From positions 10,400 through 27,577 of the forward strand of contig NAOQ01000362.1 of the NCBI GenBank assembly GCA_002751075.1: a stretch of 17,178 bases of DNA, in the 5' to 3' direction. Shown one piece after another: positions 9,576-17,178 of this stretch. Position 1 is the stretch's first letter, and the number at the start of each line of letters is the position of its first letter. This stretch comes from Ichthyophonus hoferi. Taxonomy: Eukaryota; Opisthokonta; Ichthyosporea; Ichthyophonida; Ichthyophonidae. The notes beneath the pieces were generated by a model. The model worked only from the letters and a program-made list of their open reading frames with translations. It did no database searches and had not been told where the DNA came from. Position numbers and translations under genes: made by a program.

Positions 9576-10447
9576 TTATTATTTAAATTTATGAACAGAT
9601 AACTTATAGGACAAGGTTTGTCTAGTGTGATTACCATGGGCATGGGATAGTAAATGCTGGTGTAGGGCCTTAAGTTAAGAATAGAGGTTGAAGATGTTAT
9701 GTCTGTATATATGATGGGGTTTCTGATAATGTATGTATATATATATTCATTCTATACCTTTTACCCTGATGTTTGTGCTGCGTTGATAAAGAGGGACCAT
9801 TCATACACGGTTACTTGTATTATATAGTAGAAGATTGACATAAATTAGCATGCCCCTACACATATATACACATATTTAACCATACGTATTTTCTATTGGC
9901 TGCATGTCATTAGTAACTAAACTGCTAAGGTCTGCATGGTTTTTATTGGTATAATTTAATTCCTTGCACTGTGTTTTAATCTTTACCACATTATGTCGTA
10001 ATGCGCAAATTCATCCATGTTAGTATGTATATATGGGGGTGGATCACATCTATAAGTATATATATTTATTGTGAATCACGCTTCTTATATAGTGTTCTTA
10101 GTTGCTAGGCATTACGTGAGTGTGCCATGTTTAAATTGGTGGTACCATCATGCTCACCCTCAGTATTATCTGTAGGTATTCAATGGTTCAAGTTGGCCAA
10201 TTCTGGATGTGCTACCGTTCCGATTATTAGAAATGAATAAGATCTTCATTATGATTGGTCCATGGTACTGAGATCTATCTGCTATCCAATCGCTTCCTGG
10301 TATTAATATTAGTCTAATAATACTTTCCCACTCTTCTTTTTTCTCGCCTTAAGCCTCTTCATCCAACTGCGTACTTACATATGTCTTTGTATTTTTATTA
10401 ACCGCCGACCATTGGTCGTCACGCATGCCATATATAGTCTGGACCGT
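9576..10447. other. CCAAT-rich intergenic stretch
   Basis: Downstream of the ERD1-like gene. At least seven CCAAT/ATTGG pentamers lie between about 9890 and 10410. A 27-codon minus-strand frame (10249-10166, MKILFISNNRNGSTSRIGQL) and an opposite plus-strand frame (10177-10269) both look protein-like, but neither has supporting exons. Confidence 0.4.
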
Positions 10448-10614
10448 ATGGTATTGCTAGTGCTTGAATTAGTTGACGCTGTGATGTGAGTATACGACCT
10501 ATAATACTTCTTTTTAATGAGTGTCTTTTTATCAGTATAGCATTTATAAATAACTATCTCATCAATAATAGTCTTAGATATGTACCGTTAGATTTATTGT
10601 ACTTTGATAGATAA
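10448..10614 (+). CDS. Weak candidate for a small two-exon membrane protein
   Basis: The frame beginning MVLLVLELVDAV (ATG 10448) reaches a canonical GTGAGT donor at 10486 in phase 2. A TTTTTATCAG acceptor ends at 10535, and the next exon continues in frame as IAFINNYLINNSLRYVPLDL and ends with TAA at 10612-10614. The predicted 38 residues are mostly hydrophobic. The frame is also open upstream to about 10325, so the true start could be earlier. The 50-nt intron is much shorter than the others here. No family was recognised; this may be chance. Confidence 0.25.
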
Positions 10615-10910
10615 GCAATTTGTAGACTATTATAATGGCTTCTATAAACGGTTGCGTGCATTACCCCTACTGGTTGGGGGGATTGTACCAATCAAAATAA
10701 TTGTACCACCTATTGTATATTATGTATTACCATACTGAAGCGTTCGTGTGCTATCCTAACCTATAGCAATTGTCAATGCTATATGATATGACAATGATAG
10801 ATAGGATACACAAATTATCTCAGTATATAATCATTATAGAACTATATTGACGTACAATGCAAATTACACTAGGATAGAGACAAACATTTTTTATAGATAT
10901 GTTATGTACA

Positions 10911-11290
10911 TAATTAAAAAGAAACTCGGGCCAATAATAAGACGTGCATACGACTAAAATGGACTTTAGTTAATACAAAAGACTAATAATAAGATAAACA
11001 TATAATTGAAAGGAACTTGAACCAGTATAAAGGGCCAGTTAAATAACATACTTATAATTCAGAAGTAGCCTAATCCCATTAGATGTCATGCTGATAAATA
11101 AAAGACAGCTTTGACCAATACCAAAGACTGGTAGCATGTCATGATTATAATTAAAAGAAACTTGAGCCAATAAAATAGCATGCATATAATTAAAAAACAG
11201 TGTGGGCCATTACAAAGGACCAATAGAACGGCATGCTTATTAATATAGGAACTTGAATTAATATATAGAACCAATGAAACAACAAGCATA
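10911..11290. repeat. Degenerate 40/52-bp tandem array carrying CCAAT boxes
   Basis: Eight head-to-tail units: 10911-10950, 10951-11002, 11003-11054, 11055-11094, 11095-11147, 11148-11186, 11187-11239 and 11240-11290. Lengths are 40, 52, 52, 40, 53, 39, 53 and 51. A typical unit runs TAATTAAAAGAAACTTGAG, then CCAATA, an optional 12-13-bp piece like CAAAGGACCAAT, then a GCATGCATA-like end. Short units lack the optional piece. Five units keep an exact CCAAT. Open frames on the minus strand here are artefacts. Confidence 0.82.
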
Positions 11291-11944
11291 AAGTCTATGA
11301 TATAGTGTGTGATACTTAACCAACTACTAAAAGATATATATATATAACTGAGGTGGTTCTAAACTTTGGCATGAAATAATTGGTACAAGGTGTTCTCGTA
11401 CCTGTTATTATCCAATATATTTTTTCCAGTCAAACCAAAATAGATATGTACTTATCACTATCACAGTGTTCAGTGTTTTAAAAATAAGAGCCTAACAATA
11501 TATATATCTACTGCCTTTACTAATGTAAAAGAAAAAAGAAAAAACATTAAACTGGACTGCCATTTTATGTGTAGTATAAATATATAATATGTCTAGGTCA
11601 AAAACAACCGCTAAATGCTAGTCGGGGGGCCACTAAAGGTAAAATAACATCAACTTTATTATATAAAATAGGTTCGGATTCCGGATAATAATTTCCAAAA
11701 AAAAAAACAGCTAAATTCTATTTAGTTTTGAACTAAATTTGTCATAAAAACAGTTATACCATCAGTTAGTTAAGTATGAGTGGTCTCGTAAAATGTAAAA
11801 TGGCACAATAATAGGCGGATGTTCAATGAAAACCGGGTAGTATACGTCGCAGAAATAGGTGTATAAATTTGTAAACTTCAACGCACCAATAGACTTTCCA
11901 TACTATAATTCAGGCCAATCATCACAGTCCACCCCATTACTATG
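11291..11944. other. Intergenic stretch, no gene seen
   Basis: 3' flank of the minus-strand five-exon gene. Contains poly-A runs (about 11699-11707) and four scattered CCAAT motifs (about 11380, 11411, 11886, 11914). No coding exon supported. Confidence 0.5.
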
Positions 11945-14730
11945 CTATTTTCGCATCCACTCATGTGCAGCAAGATAATCACAATAAGTTCTAAGCCTAT
12001 CAAAAGTGTCCCTAGTCATGATAACCTGAACCAGCCCCATCCCCTCATCAGTAATGGGGTCCTCGTCCTTGTTGACAGGTAAGGCTACAGCAGCAGGGAA
12101 TACAGCATCTAATGTATTAGTCAGCAGATGTGTAGCGGCACGTATTTCTCCCTCTTGTCGTTTTTTCTTTTCTCGATGTGCTCGCACATGTCTGGCTCCG
12201 TCGATCCTGTGAGTGTTGATATGTTGTGTGTTACTATTATGTACTATAACCTACTATAACCTATTATAACATAATATCACTTACAATTGTGTACTATATT
12301 ACCTACTAGAACCTACTATAACACAGTATTACCTACCATTATATACTGTAACCTATTATAACACAGTATAGCACATTATAATCTATTACAGCGTATTATA
12401 ACCTACTAGACCCTGCTACTTTACTAACCTTTTTTTACAAAGTTTTGACAGTTCGTCCAGATCTAAATGCTGATCTTCGCCTTTCGACGAATCACCAGCA
12501 CTGTGTGCGTCATTCTCTTTCCTATGAATATACATACAACCAGGTTAAAGATAGATAGATAGGTAGTCAAATAGATATATAAGTAAATAGATTGATAAAT
12601 AGATAGGTGGGTAGGTCAATGGGCAGGTAGATAGAGAAGTAGGTAAGCAGGTATGTTTGCATATGAAAGAGTATATATGTAACAGCATGATAGTACATTT
12701 ATGGGGAAATATCTCAATACCTATATATGAGTAAGTGAGATCTAATCAATAACCACTCTTCTTCGCATTACACCAATAAAAACATGCTCACCTATGTGCA
12801 TTTCACAAGAAAGTAGGCAAAGGTATCAAAGCAAAAAATGATTGGTTTAGCTAAGCAATAAAATATGTGATTGGTTGAAATTGCAAGGAATATTTAAAGA
12901 TAAACAGGAATAGTTAAGACAGTATGAAGAGAAACATCACATGTATATATATACACACATACTACATGTACATATACATACACATACACAGGCTTATATA
13001 CAAACATACACATAACCATGTATATATATACAAGGATATACCCTTTCTCATGCTCCCCATCCGGCCCAGTCGTAGTTAAGGTTGACGTCGTCGCACCTAC
13101 CCCCTTAGTGGTGCGGCTATTTTTAACGTCTAATGACATAGGGCTGCGCTTTGGCTTCCTTGCAGCAGTGGTTGTAGTGGTTGGAATAGCAGCAGTAGAA
13201 ATATGGGCCTGTAATATTGTACTACTAGGGGAGTTGCTTGGCAACGGTACCCAATTGGACACCTCCTCCTCCTCTACGTGTGTCTGACATTCCATTGGGC
13301 CCCCTTCCTCTCCCTTTCCTTCTAATGTATGCCCAGTTTCCATATCTAACCCCATTGCGAGCTCCAATTCTGATTCGGTTCGCGGTTCGTAATCAGGCTC
13401 CGATTCGGGTAGTGGTATATATTCGTGATTCAGATCAAGCTCAGTTTCAAGTTGTGTGGTTGGTACTAAAGGCATGGGAAGAGATTCGGACTCTGGGCCA
13501 ATAATAACACCAGATTGCATCCTGTCCAATGAGAATAACCAAAACCTGTGTGAGTATATATATATATATATATATAGTGGTCACTAGTACCAATGCTATG
13601 CTATATAGGAGAGGGACTTACGTATGTGCCTTCGGTATGGTTAGCTTCGGCATGGTAGGCTTCTTAATCATTTTAGAGGCTAGCTCCTCGTCTACTTGTA
13701 CTTTCCGTTTAACACTGGGGGCAAGGGGTTAGAGTATGTAGGTAGGTATATATGATAGTATGATAGTATGTAGGTAGGTATATATGATAGTATGATAGTA
13801 TGTAGGTAGGTATATATGAGTCTATATCTAATAGGTGTGTGTATATATAATAGAATAGATATCGACGGTGAGAGAGATGGGAATACAATTAACACACTAA
13901 ATAATAACAAAATCCTAGAATACATAGATTAGTAATACTGTACATATACATTAACCTATAGAATCATGCATATAAAAATAAAGCCGTTAAACAATTGGTC
14001 CGTGACTAAAGAATAAACTATTTATAGGTGAAAGCGTAAGTAAAAAATACAATTATTAATATTATAATGTGCAAAAGGGACATTTATAGCATTAATACCA
14101 GACATAGTGGAAGTTAAGAATGAATAATAAACAATAAAACATGTAGATTAGCAGCGTATATAATAGTATAGTATGATAGAATTAAAACATACCAGAATAA
14201 ATGCACACGCAGAGACACATATATGAACAATAAAACACAAGCCTGCATGTACAAGAAACATCAAGGCACACATACTTGCAGGAAAACCTCGGCAGTAACA
14301 CGCACATACATACACACATGAATACAAAGAGGTTGAGAAATACAATACCTAACCCTTAACCACATACACAATCAAGAAAAAAACAACTACTTGCCTACCA
14401 CTACCTCTTCTCCGTATCTCCCTCTCCTTCCCTCTCTCCCTCCCTGAATATCACTTACCATCCACACATTATATGTTCTCCCTTCACAATAAATAACATG
14501 AGCCACTCTCCCTAACTAAAACACAAAGTGTAAACCATCCCAAATAGACCTCTCCCCTCCTGTTACCCTTTCTTAGATCCAATACTACTAGCCCTAGTGT
14601 CCTGTGACACAGCATGGCGTTCTATCTTTACAGGGCCTATGATGAGGTCTAGTTCCTCATCCTCTTCCTCGTGAGAAGAGGGTAAAAGATGGACCCCTTC
14701 CTCAGGGAAGGATGATAGGGTGCCCTCCAT
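11945..14730 (-). CDS. Unrecognised 363-residue acidic/basic, probably nuclear protein, five exons
   Basis: Exons (minus strand) 14730-14567, 13714-13622, 13521-13042, 12521-12429 and 12206-11945 join into one frame; all four introns are phase 2. I do not recognise the family. Residues 1-54 are acidic (EEEDEELDL near 21-29). KKGVKRK (53-59) and RKPKR (207-211) look like nuclear localisation signals. Residues 87-180 are rich in Glu, Pro and Ser, followed by a Thr run (200-204). Residues 247-276 are acidic, then a basic stretch (HREKKKRQ, 287-294) leads into a helical C-terminus ending DYLAAHEWMRK. A short IIGP motif in acidic context occurs in exons 1 and 3. Start: first ATG of exon 1, with a TATA-like site 60 bp upstream. 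Exon 3 could instead use an in-frame acceptor 24 nt upstream, adding a hydrophobic stretch; I judged that less likely. Role in transcription or chromatin is a guess from composition only. Confidence 0.72.
12238..12415. repeat. Degenerate ACCTACTATA-type tandem repeat
   Basis: About 10-bp units such as ACCTACTATA and ACCTATTATA fill intron 4 (12428-12207) of the five-exon gene almost completely. Confidence 0.85.
12548..12660. repeat. GATA/GGTA tetranucleotide-type repeat
   Basis: Degenerate ATAG/GTAG tetramers within intron 3 (13041-12522) of the minus-strand five-exon gene. The intron's remainder is AT-rich, with three CCAAT motifs at about 12770-12880. Confidence 0.8.
13553..13577. repeat. 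TA dinucleotide run in the 100-nt intron 2 of the five-exon gene
   Basis: A (TA)n tract fills the middle of the shortest intron of this gene (13621-13522). Confidence 0.85.
13715..14566 (-). other. Intron 1 of the five-exon gene
   Basis: Donor GTAACA, acceptor CTTGCCCCCAG with a CTAAC branch-point-like motif about 15 nt upstream. At 852 nt it is the longest of the gene's introns. It carries a 32-bp minisatellite near its 3' end and a purine-rich stretch (transcript strand) around 14399-14452. I saw no further exon, but a small one cannot be excluded. Confidence 0.6.
13734..13820. repeat. 32-bp minisatellite, about 2.7 copies
   Basis: Two exact copies at 13734-13765 and 13766-13797 plus a partial third. 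The unit starts GTATGTAGGTAGGTATATAT. It lies in intron 1 of the minus-strand five-exon gene. Identity between the full copies implies recent duplication. Confidence 0.92.
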
Positions 14731-14790
14731 GTTCGCGTCTTTTTTGAAGTGATGACAGATGAATCGGTGCCGTTTAGTCGATGTTTCCTC

Positions 14791-14809
14791 TTTATATAGG
14801 TAACATTGG
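14791..14809 (-). promoter_or_regulatory. TATA-like and CCAAT motifs upstream of the five-exon gene
   Basis: On the minus strand, CCAAT (14809-14805) is followed by TATATAAA (14798-14791), 60 bp before the ATG at 14730. The order and distance to the start fit a promoter; the CCAAT box is closer to the TATA than usual. Confidence 0.4.
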
Positions 14810-14830
14810 TGTCACTATTTCACTTTACAT

Positions 14831-15640
14831 TACTTTTTGTTCATGCGCATAGGCAGTATAAAAACGAGCAGGAGTGTGATGTTCCTCAAATAAGTTAGTG
14901 CTTGACAATATTCGAACCGTTACAGTTAAATATTTTAAATACAAAAAGTAATGAAGTAAAGAAGTAAAGCCATAGGGTATATACCCCCCAGTAGATATAA
15001 CCCTGCACTATAGTAAAGGTAATAATAGTACGAGTGGTAATGTAATAGTGGTATACCTAAATGGAAGGAATTAGCCACTAAAAATGACAACATAATATTA
15101 AAATTATTAAACAATTTATAATTCTAAATTAGGCAATAGTATTTAGCATGTATTTATAATAGCCAATAACGTGATAGTGTATAGTTGGTTTATCGAATAA
15201 TAATAAGTATTTCGCATTAGTAGACAGAGATAGGTCAAGATGATTGGAATTATTTACTATTAGTCGCTTGCATCACTAAAAAAATATTCGTGACATACTT
15301 TTCCATTAAAATACATAAAAAGATATGGGTAGGTGTATGCATGTATAGTATAGTAAAATACAATATAAACTGATATTATATTGTATAAGTAAAATATTTG
15401 AATATTAACTCTATAGTATTGATCTAGGTATGTTAAAGAGGTCCTACATCATAGACATTTTCTCCTAGCGTAAATATGTGAGATGTACATGTTTGTAAAC
15501 CCTTAGAAAAGAAATGGGTTATGCTCAATATATAATCATTTACTAATTATTTTCCTGTCTACAATTATAACCATGGCTATTATATAGTGCGTAATAGTCA
15601 TTCATTATGGTACCAGTGTCATTAATATATCTTGATCCAT
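14831..15640. other. AT-rich stretch without a recognisable gene
   Basis: Upstream of the five-exon gene. A TTCGAAT-like motif near 14910 does not sit in a tRNA fold. No exon with good splice sites seen. Confidence 0.5.
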
Positions 15641-15757
15641 ATATATATATGATGTATAGAAACCATATAGTTATCTGTAGGACCTGCATTCATATAAAGA
15701 GAGAGAGATGGAAATAACGCCATTCTCCATTTTAAGTCTATTTACATTACACGATCG

Positions 15758-15771
15758 TCTAGACGTCTAGA
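15758..15771. repeat. Perfect 14-bp palindrome
   Basis: TCTAGACGTCTAGA is its own complement. It could be a dimeric protein site, but a single occurrence gives no support beyond the symmetry. Confidence 0.5.
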
Positions 15772-15861
15772 CATGGTTACATTTAATGTGTCACGTACTC
15801 TTACTAACATGAGCATAATTCGAGTCACTGAATGTCTACCTATAGAGTAAATATATTATAT

Positions 15862-15973
15862 TACTTAGACAACTTGCTACGAGATCGTTAGCTTGGAAGG
15901 AACAAATGTTTCAGCCACAATTGGCTGGCAACAAGTGGGTTATAGAATGAATGATTCAATATTAGTTGTGTGA
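15862..15973 (+). other. Short locus with two overlapping protein-like frames
   Basis: After a TTACTTAG acceptor-like site (ends 15868), one plus frame encodes LATRSLAWKEQMFQPQLAG and stops at 15948; another encodes EIVSLEGTNVSATIGWQQVG and stops at 15971. Base composition is less AT-rich than the surroundings. I recognise neither, and no partner exon was found. It may be a worn-down gene fragment. Confidence 0.2.
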
Positions 15974-16100
15974 ATGACGTTCCTAATCAGTTGACGAGAT
16001 TCATTGATAGATTAACAGGATGTGAACGTTTGGACGGATGAAAGGCACTAAGTATTAATAAGGGAATACAATGCTTCAGTGGAGTAGTATATAGCCTACT

Positions 16101-16691
16101 ATTTTATTTTTTTTATAGATGAAAATTAAAATATAACAGTCTATTTTGCGATTGAATAAAAGAAAAGATCATAACATAATTGAGAAATATGCACTATTAC
16201 AATAAAGTTATATATCAATATATTGTAAATAATAAATTATATTTATACCATTAAATATTAAATTGAAAAATAAAATTATATGAAATTATCATGCAGAATA
16301 TATGTGTTTTCTGACCAGATTATAGAGAAAAAGCCGCCTAAATTATGACATATGCGTTAGGCCAATGGAAGAAATTATCAAGTTATGATCAAGATATTCT
16401 ATTGGACCTCATAGAACTCATGTGAATTTTATTAACCAATAAGGAACTATCCCGTTTCTATTTGATCGAAATGTGGAACGCAGTTATATTGACATCAACA
16501 AACAAGAGCAGAAAGGATAAAAGGAGCGTAAACAACCAATAAAGACGCGGATAATAGCATACATACCATTATAAGCAAAGCTTTGCGTATCTTTATATTT
16601 TTTCAACAGTATTATATATATATACATATTCTCATTTATGGTTAGAGGATACTTGTTGGCTTGTATTTTACAATAATTGTATCTTATTGTA
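16101..16691. other. AT-rich stretch with four CCAAT boxes before a candidate gene
   Basis: CCAAT/ATTGG occur at about 16363, 16402, 16436 and 16536, followed by TATA-like sequence, then the ATG at 16692. The arrangement resembles a promoter, but is not proven. Confidence 0.35.
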
Positions 16692-17084
16692 ATGGCTAGT
16701 TCTTTATTGACACTTGATTTAATAATCAGTGATCAGATATCTACCCTATCGAGAATAAAGAGAACTATTTAGTTACTTTCAATAGTAACTATTATTATTA
16801 CTTATATTAAGCCTTAGCTCTCTCATTGATCTTGACTCTGTACTATTACTGTAATCGCTCTTAAACGCATTAAGGCAAGAGTCTCCAATGAATTTGTAGA
16901 TGAGTACTACAGAAAACTGGAGATAGAGCCTTCTGTCACTTCAAACTCGCCTCAGCTTTCTATTGGAAGCGAATAAGAGCTTAGCACTACACTTATGGCT
17001 AGCTCAGCAACATACGTGCAAATGCAAAAAACCAATTGGAGCCCTCGAAGCCTGTGGGCTGACAAGTCCTTAGAACTATCGTAG
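16692..17084 (+). CDS. Candidate gene or gene relic, unrecognised
   Basis: ATG at 16692 opens 26 codons (MASSLLTLDLIISDQISTLS) to TAG at 16770. Further on, a frame open from 16836 encodes a hydrophilic stretch, KARVSNEFVDEYYRKLEIEP and PQLSIGSE, to TAA at 16974. The same frame then continues open for 35 codons, including MQKTNWSPRSLWADKSLELS, to TAG at 17082. The amino-acid mix is much more protein-like than the surroundings. No canonical splice pair joins the first piece to the second, so this may be a gene with missed introns or a decayed one. I cannot name a family. Confidence 0.35.
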
Positions 17085-17152
17085 ATAGCCATAGGGTTAT
17101 GGGCCCAATATAGGTAAACTTCTTTGCATGTATGTATAAATGACTTAGGTAG

Positions 17153-17167
17153 TTTTTTTTTTTTTTT
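17153..17167. repeat. Run of 15 T
   Basis: Uninterrupted T homopolymer close to the right edge, preceded by about 70 bp with no feature. Confidence 0.95.
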
Positions 17168-17178
17168 GTAGTATACAA

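Noticed and set aside
13018-13504. Two plus-strand frames of about 88 codons
   Set aside because: Antisense to exon 3 of the five-exon gene, whose exon has consistent splice sites and phases.
14346-14362. CCTAACCCTTAACC, resembling a telomere repeat
   Set aside because: A single degenerate match, not an array; not evidence of a telomere or an internal telomeric tract.
14900-14930. GGTTCGAAT on the minus strand, like a tRNA T-loop
   Set aside because: The bases around it do not form the five-pair T-stem, and no acceptor or anticodon arm was found.
1-17178. CRISPR array, rRNA, bacterial operon or phage-type gene cluster
   Set aside because: The tandem repeats have no spacer structure, no rRNA-like sequence was seen, and the genes have spliceosomal introns.

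Overview
The window is eukaryotic nuclear DNA, AT-rich (roughly two-thirds A+T by eye). Genes are broken by GT-AG introns, there are no bacterial-type operons or ribosome binding sites, and microsatellites and minisatellites are abundant. The best-preserved gene is a short EXS-domain protein like yeast Erd1, so a fungus, perhaps an early-diverging one, is the most natural guess. The sequence alone does not fix the lineage.

Layout, left to right. (1) 1-2479: a minus-strand gene for an unrecognised charged, probably nuclear protein. Its exons at 2479-2387, 1842-1803, 1403-1278 and possibly 563-486 join without breaking the frame; it may run off the left edge. A 20-bp satellite lies at the edge and a short open frame on the plus strand (964-1038) competes with this model. 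(2) 2480-4451: no convincing gene, two TAGTATAG-type satellite blocks and a CCAAT cluster. (3) 4452-5849: a decayed DNA transposon of the Tc1/mariner-IS630 type with long inverted repeats built from 21-bp subunits, TA target duplications and a broken DDE transposase on the minus strand. (4) 5852-7523: mostly non-coding, with one candidate minus-strand first exon at 6256-6140. (5) 7524-9575: the three-exon ERD1-like gene on the plus strand. (6) 9576-11944: intergenic, rich in CCAAT boxes, with a degenerate 40/52-bp tandem array at 10911-11290 that carries CCAAT motifs and a weak candidate two-exon small membrane protein at about 10448-10614. (7) 14730-11945: a five-exon minus-strand gene for a 363-residue acidic/basic protein of unknown function. 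(8) 14731-17178: mostly non-coding AT-rich DNA, with CCAAT boxes near 16360-16560 followed by short protein-like open frames at 16692-17084.

The ERD1-like protein and the five-exon gene are convergent and share no visible pathway. All six introns in these two genes are phase 2, and almost every long intron holds its own tandem repeat. I found no convincing undescribed multi-gene system. The most unusual points are the CCAAT-bearing tandem array, the unrecognised five-exon gene and the modular transposon ends. All exon joins are hand-built from splice consensus and frame agreement; transcript data would settle them.
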